A DNA stretch of 64,000 bases from Paragordius varius (GCA_964247055.1 OZ176051.1:11656001-11720000), one strand, 5' to 3'. Shown: positions 47,836-61,172, counted from the first letter of the stretch. Program-made: numbers and translations. Notes: generated from the sequence alone by a model not told the origin.

Positions 47836-48504
47836 TATAAATATTTTTCAAAAACTATAAGAATGATTTCATATTTTTAACGTATCTACCAAGTCGTATT
47901 AATGCCTTTTTTAAAACTAAGGACAGCCCTGGTAAAAATGTGTTAAATGTAAAAACACGAATCTATTGTTTGGTGTGTATCACAAAATAGTTATAAGCTT
48001 TCTTGAGGACGGAGCTCATCCTGTGTCTACGCCTTATTTAAACTTCAAAAATACAAGAACATTTAAATTCTTATAATATATATAGAATCGCAGATAACAT
48101 CGCACTTTTACATAAAACCTAGGTTCTATCCAAGACAAATGGTCTGGCTGAAAATTAAAATAAACTTGTTAAACATAATCTGTTATTGCCGTGTGGCGTC
48201 GTGATTATTATTTTCCTGGATAAGTTTTTAAAATTTACAAATTATTTTTTTAATATAGCTTTTAAATATAAAGAGAGGGCATTGGCACTATGGGCTCTTT
48301 GGAGTAGTTAGAGAAAGGAAGGGGGCTGATTCACCGGGCGCCATGGTTGAAGGGGCGTCGGATTTTAAATTTTTTTAATTATATATCAAAAAAATAGGTA
48401 ATTAAAAGGTATTATTTTAAATAAAACATAACAAAATCACCTATTTATGAGTGGCCATGACCATGGTTAAAATTTAATTATTTTTTTAAAATGAAAGGGC
48501 TTGT

Positions 48505-48762
48505 ATGGAGGGGAGCGTCATCACGGATTCATGCACCTGGTGGCAGAAACGCAAGCTATTCTCTGGTTATAAAGACAGGAAATTCAGACGATTTAAATTA
48601 CAAAGCAAACATTACGAAGTATCAAATATTTTATCAGATCCATTTGAAATTAAGATAATTGTGATCATATCCATCACAGTTTTACTTTTCTTTGACAGAT
48701 TCGTTGGCTTGATACTAAATACGAAACCAACTTCCAAGAAAATTCAAAAATTAATTAAATAA
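48505..48762 (+). CDS. Unknown membrane-protein exon with Lys-rich tail
   Basis: Open plus-strand block. From KDRKFRRFKLQSKHYEVSN through LSDPFEIKIIVIISITVLLF to FDRFVGLILNTKPTSKKIQK and LIK stop, it shows a charged segment, one hydrophobic helix and a basic tail. The first residues (MEGSVITDSC) overlap the 48.4 kb repeat, so the true start is probably further right or the block is a terminal exon. A second frame (GGRNASYSLVIKTGNSDDLN then YKANITK) is also open across the left half, so the join may be more complex. Confidence 0.4.
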   Translation: MEGSVITDSCTWWQKRKLFSGYKDRKFRRFKLQSKHYEVSNILSDPFEIKIIVIISITVLLFFDRFVGLILNTKPTSKKIQKLIK

Positions 48763-51700
48763 GCCCTAATTAAACTACTGTTTATTTAAAATTTTTAACA
48801 CATTTACGAATCTTAGTTAAATCAAATAATATTGCTAGCATCAATTTACAATTGTGGTTTTTTATTTCTTTTAAAATAACTTATTCCGTGGTGTATGCTA
48901 TTTTTGACATAATCAGGCTTATAGGTTACTATGCAATGTTAAACGCAATTTATAAAATAAACATACTCCAATGTTTAAGCTGAAAAAGAATCTGTATTTT
49001 TCAATTAAAAATTAGCGGTAAATCACAAATGAAAAGAAAACTTGTGTTTACAGTTATTTATAAGTATATACATTCATGCTTGTAAAAATTAAAACTGACT
49101 ATTAATTATGCTGTAATGAAATTAAAAAGATCTTAATACCACCAAAAAAGTTTTATAATATAATTATTAGTTTTCCATTAAAACATTTAATTAAATCACA
49201 ATTAAGATATATTTTGGCCCTATAGGAATTGAAAACTAAGGATGTCCAACATATGGCCCATAAATTTATTTACAGCCCGAGAAAGTTCAAAAAACAAAAC
49301 AAATAAATTGAACATTTCATGATTTAAGAAAATATCTTTATCAAGTTTATATCATTTACTTTATAATAATAATTTATCAGATTGTATCTATTTTGAAAAT
49401 TAACACCATTAGTTCGGTAAAGGGTTGGTTATTTTAGGGCATGTAATATTTATTAAAACTACACATACCAATTGTTGGATTTCATCCTTTAAGATAAAAT
49501 TTATCATTCATTCAAAATTTTTATGGACAAAAACTGTAAAGATAAGTAATATTGATATGAAAACTTCTTGTGGTCCTGACCAATTTTAAACTGAAAATGC
49601 CCCGAAGCTATTTGTGTTGGACCCCCAGTCTAATAAACCCGATTTTCTTTATTTATGCATACGAATACGCTAATTTACAATAAAATTTTAGCACTATAAA
49701 TAAAAGTATTACTAAGGTATAAAAACTTGAATGTTGTACTGTAAAACTATATTTAATGATCAGGATTATACCAAGCACAACTAATTTTTCTATGTATATC
49801 TAAATAAATATTTCTATTTCAATATTTTCTTACTTAAAATAAATCAATATTATAATCGTATAAATTTAGACATCTCATTTTGCTCAGTTATTCACAACGA
49901 TAAAATTATATTGTAAACCAAAATAAAGACATCTAAAATTCAATAAATTATACCACAATTATTCCATTTAAAATCTCCGTGAATGCCGGTTGGTAAATGG
50001 AACAATAACATAATCCATATCATATAAAAGTAGAATTGATGAACCAAAGATTGGAATATGCAATTTTTAAAAAATAATTTTAAAGTCGATAAATTAAGGT
50101 ACATCATCATTTAAAATTTGTCAAAATTAAAAAAATCCCTTTTCTTTTTTTCTTATGTTTCTAAAAAAAACGAGATTGTCAATGAAATAGTTAGTTGTAT
50201 TTTAATTTACAAAAAAATTAAAAATACTGTTTATTGGGTATAATAAAAATGTTGTCTTTTTTAAATAAAAATATGCTTTTAATTATATTTTTTCTATATC
50301 ATACGCATCATAAAATTGATATAATTTATTCATAAAATATATATATTTAATACAAAATGATAAGAAGAGTAATGTTATTGAAACCAGACAACAGCACATT
50401 ATTCATTTACCTTTATACATTGTATTTATGTATTATTTTTACAAAATTTCTGTTTTTTGAAAACTCTATTACAAATTCTTTGATTTGGCTTTAAAATAAC
50501 GAACGAGCCTTTAAAGATGTGATCACATTGTAACTCATGGAAAAATCTTAATATAATATTCGTGGTACGAATCTGTAACGTCAATTCAAAGTCCCCTTTA
50601 TTCCCAATAAAACAGTGCCAATTAACTAATTAACTAACTCATCATTTAAAATGCCATTTTCTAATCCCATTTTTAGTTCATCATAGTTAAATAAGTTATT
50701 TCCGGTTTTAAACTTTCACAAGTTATCATCTATGTTATTTTTATAAAGATATCGGTAAAATATTATTAATTACTACTTTTATATTACTTAAAATATTTTT
50801 CAATTTACATATTTATGGAAAAAATGTATACAAATAATGAGTTACGTAAATTTTCTCACAAATTATGAGATAAATTAAGTCCCATCTAGTATATATTTAA
50901 GTAAATCTATAAGTTTATTACATCTGCGACATTCAAGGGCAAAAGTTTGATATTAATCACAAGCTGGAAAAATTAAAAATGTTTTTATGGCTACATTACA
51001 AATTAAACTTGTCCAAAATAAAAAATAGGGTACTGTGATACAATAGGTGATGATATGTTATTAATTCTTTTAGGATGTAATATATAGAGGTTGGGACATT
51101 AAAATAAACCAGCATTTTAATGCTAGAGTCTTTAATTTTTACAATTTCAGCAAAACTATATAATACAAATTACAATAGCTGAGGCGTTAACTATTATATT
51201 GCCATTGTATCGGAAGTCAGAAATGAAACAGTAATTTTTCTAACATTCAAAAAAATCAGAATAAGCTTTTAATTGTAAAATTCGAAATATTTTTGTAACA
51301 TAGCTAAACCGCATTATTTGCGTTTATATCATTATAAGATTACCAAGTTAAATGGCACATATATACCGCGCAAAAGTATTTATATTCACTCTATCATGAT
51401 ATTACAATTATATAATTTATTTAAAAAATGGGATTGGATAGATCAATTTTAACAAGATAGGCAAAGCTAAGACCATTTTTATTTATTTTAACATCAAGTA
51501 GTATAATATCAATAAAATGTGTGTGACGATTTACATTGTAATGTCAACGTAAAAAAGGATATATTTAGAATGTAAAACTATACGATATGATGTATATTAG
51601 TCATCTTTTAAAACAATATATATGACTTAAACTTTACTGGTATTTCATGATATAGAAAACACTTTTAAAGTGTAATGATTTATGTATTAATGTTTGGGCG

Positions 51701-51786
51701 GCTCTTTTTTAATTAAAATTTTTTACGTTTATAATTTAAATTTAAATTAACCCCGGAATATGTGTTAATAAAATAATATAATAGAG
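48763..51786. other. AT-rich stretch; hAT-like fragment at 49.24-49.63 kb
   Basis: 49238-49625 starts GGATGTCCAACATATGGCCC and ends GTGTTGGACCCCCAG, inverted around GTCCAACA, and is probably a decayed hAT-type MITE. The rest is A/T-rich with no coding block I can support. Confidence 0.4.
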
Positions 51787-51794
51787 ATTTAGAG

Positions 51795-53759
51795 CAGTGA
51801 TACTCAAACCGCGGCCCGCGGGCCGCATGCGGCCCTAAGAGTGCTTTAAAATTGCCCTATGACCATATTGATACTTAAATTAATTTTTTTAGATGAATTT
51901 TTAAAATACACATAAACGAATTTTCGCTTATTTTAATATTAATTTATTTTCTTTAGATCTATTTCGTAATTTCTATTTTTTGCCCAATTTGGTAAAATTT
52001 CCCTACATAAAATGATTTAAAAATTTTGGCACACGTTGTCTCTGTTTCTGTATTCTATTATTTTTCTATTTTGAAATTTTTATTGGTTTCCTTTTTTGTA
52101 TTTTAGCAAGCTTTTCACCCAAACTTGCATATGCATATTCTTTTCATTGCTATCCTGCATCATTTTATATAACTCATTCCCATAAAATATTTTTCAAATC
52201 AACATCATTAAATTTTTACCTATTTTTTATAGCATAATTCAAATTATATTCCTATTTTTTGCAAAAATTTACATAATTTTTAAATATAAATTTAAAGGAT
52301 GACATCTAATGAAAAACGTAAATTATCCGATAAAAATCGCTCTTTAAAAAGGAATGGGAAGAAAAATTCTTTGTCGTTTTTAAAAATGTTGATACCTGCC
52401 TTATATGCAAGGACAATATAATTATAAAAAAATACAATATTGAAAAACATTTTACAATCCATCATTCTCATAAATTACCAGAAAATCATGAGGAAAGAAA
52501 CGAAAAATATAAAAAATTAAGGAATTATACCAGAAAGAAAATCTATTATTTTTATAGCTTTCTCCCAGGAAAAGTTGTAACATTAGCTTCGTATGAAATT
52601 GTTATATTATAGGAAAAAATATGAAACCGTTTAGTGATTCCCAACTAATAAAAGAAAGTGGTAGCACTTTTTTCGATAATAATGGTATATCTATGAAAAA
52701 AATTGGTTTCGATCTGCACAGATGGCTGTCCCTCTATGAAACGAAGGATTTATTCCTCTTTTGAAAAACAAATATAATTTGAAAAATATTTACTCAACAG
52801 CAAAACTTGGTTTCGCATGTAAAAGATGAATCACTCAATTCAAATTAAAACGGTTGTGGATATAGTTAACCACATCCGAGAGAATTTAACAGCCGTAAAT
52901 TCTAAACCTTCTGAAAGATATTCACAGTGAGTTTGATGATATTCTTTTGTACACCGCTGTGAGATGGCTAAGCCTTAGAAAGTATTAAATAGATTTTTTG
53001 TTTTAATACATGAGATTGTATTATTCATAAAAGATAACAGAAAGTTTGACGAGGAAATTAATAGTGACTAATGGTGGGTTTTATTTCCTACCTTTGCGAC
53101 ATTTACTTATAGACTTAATCTTAATACAAGTTTTCAAGGGAGCAAAATAATAACCCAATTTGCTAATCAAATCATTTAGCATTTTTATCTAATAAAATGA
53201 CATTAAGATTTGAAGGACTAAGAAATATTAAAAATTGCTTAAAACTCGTTATGGATATATCCAATATTAAGCAACTTAAGCATCTCGGTTTTGATCAGGC
53301 GCATATCATTGAAGAATTCGTAGATTTTAAAAATGATTCCGATTCGGAGGCTATATATAAGGAGAATCGAAGAGAAGAAAGATATGTATGGTTTTGGCAA
53401 GATGTGCCAAATAAATATGAAAATATAAAAAAATGTGCTCAAGTTATCTTAACTGTTTTTTGTCAAGTTACCCGTGGACAGCATATTCAAAATAAGGTAT
53501 CTAACCAAATTTGTCGAAAATTATTGGTTATTATCAAAATAAATGTTGTTATCAAAATATTTATTTTAAACTAAATGGCGCAAAACGAGTTTTTACTTGG
53601 ATTTATATGCGATCCGCAAAAAATTAATTCTCCTGATTTAGAGTATAAATATGTGCATATGTCAAATAGCTATGGATTATTTGCCATTATAAGATTCTGG
53701 CCCTCGAAAAAAATATATATTTTATTTGGCCCGTCAAATTTTTTTCGTGAGTACCACTG
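51795..53759 (+). mobile_element. Complete but inactive hAT transposon (ZBED5/FAM200-like), 1965 bp
   Basis: Ends are CAGTGATACTCA and TGAGTACCACTG (inverted), flanked by the perfect 8 bp duplication ATTTAGAG (51787-51794 and 53760-53767). Just inside the left end is GCGGCCCGCGGGCCGCATGC. The transposase starts at ATG 52299 (TSNEKRKLSDKNRSLK) with a BED-type zinc finger (CLICKDNI...YNIEKHFTIHH) and ends in a region with LRFEGLRNIKNCLKLVMDIS and FWQDVPNKYENIKKCAQVIL, corresponding to the hAT C-terminal dimerisation segment. Several frame changes and stops break it; the central RNase-H-like catalytic part is shrunken. The perfect target duplication suggests modest age. Confidence 0.9.
52299..53574 (+). 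pseudogene. hAT transposase pseudogene
   Basis: Remnant reading of the element above: N-terminal BED finger, a short stretch near 52620 (KPFSDSQLIKESG), then the intact 125-codon C-terminal reading at 53197-53574. Family hAT transposases are about 600 residues; little more than half is represented and in more than one frame. Confidence 0.8.
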
Positions 53760-53767
53760 ATTTAGAG

Positions 53768-54984
53768 TAATGAGTGTAATGCTGCGCCGTATTTGTTTTT
53801 AAATACGTAAAACAAAGATAAAGTGGATGTCATTTGTTTAATATTTCAATATTATCCACCCCTGTATTTGAAAAGAAGTTAGGTAGAATCAGAAAAGGCT
53901 ATTAGATATTTGTTATATGAATAACAGACAAAAACAAAAAAATCCAGGCATTGATTTAATAAAGGTCATTTATTAGTGTGGGCAGCTGTTAAATTAATGT
54001 TAGTATGGGCATTTTATGGGAAAAAAAATATTATAAATGGCCTTTGTTTATAGTTGGAGAGCAAAAATTTAAAAAGTGAAATCAGGTGCTAGTTGTGGCG
54101 AATTCCATCCAAATGTACTCTAAAATAAGTTAAATACTTTATTACATAAAATAGGTCTGTAAGAATAGTCCCACAACATATTGCAAATTATTTCATTCTT
54201 GCTCGTTTCCGTTGTCAAAACTTTTAGAGACTGATTTAGATCAGAATATGTTTAGATAATTGAATGTATCAAATTATGTCATCTCTTTCAATTATCAAAA
54301 AACAATCTAAGATCGCACGAACATTCTCAACTAAGAATTCTAATAATTTTTAATTAAATTACATGTCCCAAAAGATATGGCTTCGCGGGCCGCATTTTAG
54401 GATTAAAAATCTCGACGGGCAACATTTGCAATTTTTTAGATTTCAAACTTATGACACTTAAATGTAAATACAATATGATTATGTTTTCAGGTTCTTTGCC
54501 AATTTGATAGACTTATTCAAAAAATTTAAAGAAATATCAATTTCGCTAGGATTTTGTTCTGAATTATAAATTTCCATTTTTTCGCGGTCCCACTCAAAGT
54601 CGTTCAGGGCAATACCCCGCTCTAAACTGTAATATTATTATTATCTTAGTACTTAAAAAACTAATTGGATTAAAATTTATCAATGCCCTCATAATCGTCC
54701 AGTTATATAGATTGTATAGTATACTATGTATTATCAATAATTTATCAATAAAAATGTGTGTATGATTAGACAATGTTCATGATAATGGAATTGTCCAAAG
54801 TATATTTAGGTTTCTATGGTTGTAACTGAAAATAATTGATCCACCGAGTAATTATTGCCATTGAGATGTTTTGGCTACATTTTTATCAAAAGCCAAAAAA
54901 TAATATTCCTCGCAATTCGTTGAATGATATTTTTTAGAACACACTACTTTAAGATGTTATGACATTTGAATTCATTTATCTGTC
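53768..54984. other. AT-rich spacer with a probable hAT remnant at 54.38-54.62 kb
   Basis: GCTTCGCGGGCCGCATTTTA at about 54380 and CGGTCCCACTCAAAGTCGTT near 54585 look like the two ends of a decayed hAT-type element. Nothing else supported. Confidence 0.4.
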
Positions 54985-55162
54985 TTATGTGAAAAAAAGT
55001 TCAGTTATGAAGGCAGGCAGTTCAGGCAGGTAATTACTTAGGGCTAGTTCGACCCCTTGGAAATTAAAATGACTAAATCTCAACACTTGGCTCTTTCCCG
55101 TGCTTTTTCCTTCAATTCGAAAATTATCTTTTACTGATGCGGTGGTGTGAGTAAGTTGTTTT
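54985..55162 (-). CDS. Terminal exon of an unknown gene
   Basis: After a TATTAG acceptor (phase 2) the minus strand encodes 58 residues: KQLTHTTASVKDNFRIEGKS, TGKSQVLRFSHFNFQGVELA, LSNYLPELPAFITELFFT and stop. The block is less AT-rich than its surroundings and has a natural composition. I do not recognise the family. A candidate exon further right (55.73 kb, RQNTIEVNSW) does not join without creating a stop, so the rest of the gene is unresolved. Confidence 0.5.
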
Positions 55163-55751
55163 CTAATATTTTATTACAATCGACATAATACCGCATACAC
55201 ATGCGCTCCATATGTTTTAGTAAATGCCTACATTTAAATTCAAACTTAGGCTTAAGTATTTAAATTAAATGCGGATCTTACGGTTTTCATCTAAAAATAT
55301 GGATATATAACAGCCCTTAACTGATAATTTTTACTATAAAAACCGATAGTACTGAAATAAAACTACAGGACAATGTTAATTTATTTAACGGCCTAAAAAA
55401 ATTTCCCTTACTGAACATTTAATGGTGTTATTAAATTCAATAGATATAATTTTAAATGAATTAATATAATACTTAACACTTCATATAAGGTACTGTTATA
55501 TCCCACGATTTGATATTTAAATATCTCAAAAACAATTTAAGATATTAGCTTTTTTAGGCACATGCATCAAATATTTTTTTATAAAAATGCAGATTGGAAA
55601 AAACTCATCTCAAAATATTTTTCTCCCTGATACAACAAACAAAAAATGTATAACTTTAGAAGCTTACGTTTTAACAGCAAACACTTGATATTTGTGTTCA
55701 AAACCAGCTGTTCACTTCAATCGTGTTTTGGCGACTTAATTTTAGACTTTA

Positions 55752-55892
55752 GTTAAAAAAAGTAAAGTATAATCCTAATTGTTTTATAATTAATTTTCCT
55801 GCGAATTGCATACTGGGCAGTAGAGTATTGAGACACAGAGTGAATCGTGGATTAAATATCAACAGTATTGGCCCCTGTAATGAGCCTTTTTA
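55752..55892 (+). CDS. Possible exon, unknown
   Basis: Plus-strand block NCFIINFPANCILGSRVLRH then RVNRGLNINSIGPCNEPF and stop, following a CTTTAG acceptor; a donor at GCCCCT|GTAATG is possible. Composition is protein-like but there is no partner exon. Confidence 0.3.
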
Positions 55893-56016
55893 AACAGCGC
55901 CTATAAAATAATAAGATTTCGCTGATCATCGTTCACTTTTCCAAATTTTAAAGAATGCCCTAATTTTAAGTTATAATCGTAAGGTAGGATTATTATCTGA
56001 CATAAACACAATAGTT

Positions 56017-56202
56017 CAGTGGTACACGCCAAATTTTAAAGGGCCGCATCCTTGTCTGAAGGGCCGCGCACCACATAATACTGATAAAATTTCATAGCTG
56101 TTTGACATAGGTGACACTTATGCTAAAAATAAGTATATAAAAAAGGGGCCATCAATTTTTAGGGCTGCAAGCGGCTGGTAAAGCGCGGTATGATTGCCAC
56201 TG
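56017..56202. mobile_element. hAT-type MITE, 186 bp
   Basis: CAGTGGTACACGCC at the left and GATTGCCACTG at the right are inverted ends; flanks CAATAGTT and CAATCGTT form an 8 bp duplication with one mismatch. Internal GGGCCGC motifs match the other hAT copies. Confidence 0.75.
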
Positions 56203-57308
56203 CAATCGTTTGTGGGTAATATGGATCTATAATATAATAAGCCAAACATAAGAAAATAATAAATTGTTCATTTTTTATATATTTTCTAATATCGATAGCA
56301 TATTATTGATTATTATTAGATAGTATTGGGCCTTTATACGACAACATATGTATTTTTCCCACAATCGGGTTCATTATGGGGGTCCACTGTATCTAGCAAA
56401 TATATTGAATAAATTATTGTCTATGATAAAATCGAGTACATTTCAAACCAATTTATTGTTAAATTATAATGGATACCCCGGAGATGGATTACAGCTATAT
56501 TTCATCTGAGCCAGCAATTTTTTCCATTTTATACTTTTATTTATTAATGGTTTTTTTTGCATTAAACATTACTAATTAGGTATACTTTTAGGTCGGATTA
56601 TTTTATTTTTATTAATTACGAACATTTAAAAGAAATTCGTATCCAAAATCAACAATATTAATATCCCCTAATGTGGCAAAAAAACACGAAAAACGCTATT
56701 TTATTTTAAAGGAAGAAATAAAAACTTTTTTGCAGCATTTTGTTTGAGATCATGTAACAGATGATTTTTAATCAAATTTCGAATATCCATTAACATGCCT
56801 AACAAAACTATCACATTATTTAATTATCAATTGATATAAAATTTTCGAATTAATTATCCAGATAACAATGTTTAATTTCATCCCATCCATCTTTTTTTCA
56901 ATGGAGATTTTACGTTATCTTTAAAATATCCTCGCTGACCCCACCCGAATTTCCAACCCGCTACTGATTCTGGGATATGGCCATCACTCATTTATTCTGC
57001 TGAAAAATCAATATTCTTTATCAGAAATATGTGGAAAACAAATATATCTTGTAGATATAAAATGAACGTTAACTGTAATTATTAAAAGCAAGTATGCATA
57101 TATACATATAGAAATAATTATATTTAAATCATTTCAAGGTAGAAAGGCTACCGTAAAAAGAATGGCATGAAAAACAAATGTATACATCTTACATAGGTCA
57201 TACCGATATAAATAAAAGAAGACGCCAATAAAATTAGGCTTTTAGTTATCAATATCGAATATTTTTTATGAAGGTAATAGGGTATATTTTTTAAAAACAA
57301 ATTAAAAA

Positions 57309-57834
57309 ATGAAAGGCTTGCACCAATCTATTAGTTACTTTTTTATTTTTACAGTATGTATCTGTATAGCGATGGATATATATTTTGTAGCATTATGTAG
57401 TAAGTTATCAAGCTATTTTAAAACATCCCAAACATACAAATATTGATACTGCTTTTCAATTTTATACTTACATTTGGAAAATGGAGTAGCTCACTAGGCC
57501 AGGCGTAAATTATAACATAAAAGTATAAATCTAAGACTTTAAAAATATACAATTATTTTATGTATCCATAATTTTATGAAATTAAAATATGCCTTTATGG
57601 TCTTTTATTAGTTTAGAAATTTTATTTAAATATAAACTTTACTGATTCTTTATTTTAATATTTAAATATTCTTTGATTTTATGTTAAGAGCTACAAAAAA
57701 CTTGGAACGAAAAGGCATTTACAGCAAAGTTTCGTGAAAGCATCTTTAATTGTATATGGATGCTATCATTAGAATATAGAAAACTTATGTCAGAGGAAAA
57801 ACCTTTTTTCCCGAGAACTACTTTTTTGGAATAA
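57309..57834 (+). CDS. Small two-exon gene, signal-like N-terminus, about 78 residues
   Basis: Exon 57309-57399 starts with ATG and encodes MKGLHQSISYFFIFTVCICI then AMDIYFVALC, a signal peptide or membrane anchor, ending on a consensus donor A|GTAAGT. Exon 57689-57834 joins in phase 1 (A|AG, Lys) and encodes LQKTWNEKAFTAKFRESIFN, CIWMLSLEYRKLMSEEKPFF, PRTTFLE and stop. The stop overlaps an AATAAA (57830-57835), as in the micro-exon gene. The intron is 289 nt. I recognise no family; a short secreted protein or single-pass membrane protein is likely. Antisense is also open over exon 2 but fits no splice sites. Confidence 0.55.
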
Positions 57835-57984
57835 AATACGCGAGCACATATGGTTATCATTGATTTAAAATTCATTTATCACTTCAACACAAATGGCATA
57901 TGTATCTCTATTTACCGATTGGAATGACCAGCTACAAAAAATAATTATTTTGTTATTTTTATATATAATCTTAATCGATATATT

Positions 57985-60350
57985 TATAAAAATGGAAAAT
58001 GGTGGCTTTGTAATCTGTTTCCGTAAAACCGGTACACCCCTTCAAATCCTAATGTCGAAAAAATATAATCGTTAACGACAATAGCTGTGCCCTTTTTCAA
58101 TTAGGCCCCCAGTTCCCCGTGTTAACGAGTTTTTTTCGACAACAAAAGTCCACAAACATCGTGTCTTTGAGATAATAATCAGAAAAATGTGTTGGACCAT
58201 TTGATTTCAAATATGATTTTTTTACTTATATTCGATTGCGCCGAACATGGTTGGCCTACTTTTTAATATAGGCCTTTTTTTTTACCGGCTCTCCCCGTAA
58301 AAAGCCAGTTTTTTTGAAAAACTTAGTTCACGAAAATATTTTATTGAATTTATTTTTTCCCAAGGTAGGAAACCGTAAAAATGAGGATTCCAGGTATTCC
58401 CTGTTAAAAGGTAAAAAATGTTGTCGTGCGTTTTTTATATTGGCTGCTAGATAAGGTATTACCCGCTAACAACTGCCCCTTCATATCGAAATATCTTGTC
58501 TTTGGAGCTTAATTTTAGAAAACCTATCAGGCAATATAAGTTCAATAGGTGCTTTAAATATTACTTGCATCAAGGCAAATATTTAGGTCGTGCGGTTTTT
58601 AAAATTAGCGCCCTCCCTAAAAAATGCGCGCCACCATAGAATAATTTTTCAGTTTTGAGGCAATTTTCCAAAAACTAATGAGAGCATATGGAATCAATCA
58701 TGATTACAGGTATTCTCTGTAAAAAGGCAAAAACTTTAATCAGGCGCTTTTTTGCATCAGCCTTTGGGTAGGGAAATCCCCGTCTAAAACTCAGCCACCA
58801 TATCGAAATTGTGTTGTTTAGGAGTTAATTTTCAGAAAACTTATCTGGCCATATAAGTTTAATAAGGGCCTGAAAACCTGTAAAAAGGTAAAAATTCAAA
58901 TTGAGCGGTTTTTTTAATTAGCCGTTATTTAGGCTCTTTACGCCCTAGAATGCGCTATCATGGAACTATATAGTTTTGAATAAACAATTAAGAATATATG
59001 GAATGAATGATGATTACATGTATTCCCCTATAAAGGCAAATTATCGAACGTCTTTTTTATATTATCATCTGGGTAGGGGCCTACCAGCTTGCAACTGCGC
59101 CACCATATCGATACAGGGTGACACTGGAGGCAAATTATAGAAAACTTATCAGGCCATATGAGTTCAATAAGAGCTTAAAATATTACCCGTAAGAAGGCAA
59201 AAATTTGAGAGCGGTTTTCTTAAATCCCTTAATTAGGCCCCTGCCCTGAAAAATGCGCATAGAATGACTTTTTGGTTTTGAGAAAATTTTTCGAAACTCC
59301 CACGAGAGCATATTGAATCCATTATGATTCTAGGTATTACCTGAATTAAGGCAAAAGTTTTAGTCGAGCGTTTTTTTTGTTTCGCCCCTGGTTAGGTGGC
59401 TACTCGTATAAAACTGCGTCACTATCTCGATACAGTATGCCTTTGGAGCCAAATTTCAGCAAACCTATGAGGGTATGTGAGTTCTATAAAGGTCTAAAAT
59501 ATTTATTACCCCTTAAAAAGTAAATATTTTACTATAGGGGGTTATTGTAATGAGTCGCTAAGTATAATTTTATGCCCTGAAAAATGCGCCGCCATAGAAC
59601 AATAGTTTTGAAGCAATAATTCCAAGAACTTATAGAAACATATAGAATCCATGATAATTCCAGATATTCCCCATATAAAGGCAAAGATCTTGTCCAACGC
59701 TTTCTTATACCTGCCCTGGGTAAGGGGCTACCCACTAACATGCGCCACACTATATAGAAATTGCGTTGTTTTGGAGCTAATTTACAGAAATATAAAGCCA
59801 TATGAGCTCATTAAATGCTTGAAAAATTACCCATAACTAGATAAAAATTAAGGTCATTGGTTTTTTTATAAGCCGTTAATTTGGGGCCTAAGACCTAAAA
59901 CTACCCCATCATATAACGATTATTTAGTGTTGAGGTATATTTTGAGTAATTATGAGCCGATGGTATCAAAGATGATTCCAAATATTTGCCCTATAAGGCA
60001 TCACCGTTTTTTGTAGATATTATGGGAAAGGGTCTACCGGTTTAAAACTGAGACGCTATACAAAATGAGGTGGTTTTGGAGCTTATTTTTAAAATTAAGA
60101 AGCTATACGAGTTCAATCAAGGCTTTAAATCCCTGCCATAAAAATGTAAAAATATAGTATAGCGATTTTTTTCGTTAGCCGTCCATTTGGGGCCTTCACA
60201 CCAGTAAATGTATTAGTATGAATGCAGAGTTTGAAAATTCTATGAAGTACAGTTTTGAAAATCCTATGAGATTAACTATTAAATAATGTTTCGAAATAAT
60301 CCACATATATGGATCACAATTTTGTTGAGCCTTTATTTCGAATAACGGCT
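57985..60350 (-). repeat. Composite interspersed repeat, copy 3 (longest), six ~315 bp units
   Basis: Inverted relative to 13.97 kb. Terminal part 57985-58380 (TATATTTATAAAAATGGAAA, CCGTGTTAACGAG, CCCCGTAAAAAGCCAG). Then an array in which CAGGTATTCCCTGTTAAAAG or close variants recur at about 58392, 58707, 59017, 59332, 59656 and 59975, a spacing of 310-324 bp. The array side ends in AATGTTTCGAAATAATCCAC and ATATGGATCAC near 60300. No coding region; open frames in the array are not conserved between units. Confidence 0.8.
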
Positions 60351-60617
60351 TCGCAGGCTCTAATCCAATTGGGTGTAAGCCATATATACCTGCTCCCTAA
60401 GGACAAATTACGCTCATAGTAACTGGATCACAGGTAATCCTTTAATATATATATATAGGAATTTTAAATGTGGGTAAGTCAAACCTTTTTTCCCATAAGG
60501 ACAAAATTATACATGTCTTTTTAATTAAGAATTTTTTCGCAAGTTTCACCCAATAATTGCTTAGGTTTTTTATACTAAGATCATTAATGAATAAATATTT
60601 TTTTGCAAACATTGTTT

Positions 60618-61172
60618 AACACTTGGATACAACACATTGATTTTAGTCCTCCGATTCAAATTGGGGTAGTTAAATACCTCAAGCCTGTTTAAAATTAAAT
60701 TCTTCAAAAAATATGGAAGGAATCGAAACCATGGCAAAATCGTGTACTTGTATAACATTAACAAACCGAAATATATAAAAAAATTTATTCAAAAATAATT
60801 GATATTACTTATTTTAAGCTAAAACCGAAAGGTAAAAACTTGGAACATGACATGCGTGCAATGGTAAAATTAAAAAATAATACCAAACAAAGAGCTTTTT
60901 CTATTTCTATCAATGTTAGATGTAATTTAAATAAAAAATTGGCTATAGAAGATGATATTTGCAAAAATTTGCAAAATAAAAATGGCGTCGAAGTAGTTTG
61001 ACATGATTTTTTCATAACAATTTATATAGATATTTTGGCATTATATAATTTTTCTTAGGATAGAAGCATAAATTTAAATTGAGATTGTTTGCTTCAGTAG
61101 TTTTTTAAATATCTTAACTCAAATTTAGTCTGGGGTATATAGATACCCCAATTTGAATCGAAGTGTTAAATT
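60618..61172 (-). mobile_element. GGGGTAT-family MITE, complete inverted copy
   Basis: Starts AACACTTGGATACAACACAT, then AATTGGGGTAGTTAAATACC, and ends TCTGGGGTATATAGATACCC with CGAAGTGTTAAAT. This is the reverse complement of the 39.998-40.575 kb copy. It lies between copies 3 and 4 of the composite repeat. Confidence 0.8.

Noticed and set aside
59532-59836. Overlapping 89- and 61-codon frames on both strands
   Set aside because: They lie in the 315 bp array of the composite repeat and do not recur in the other units.
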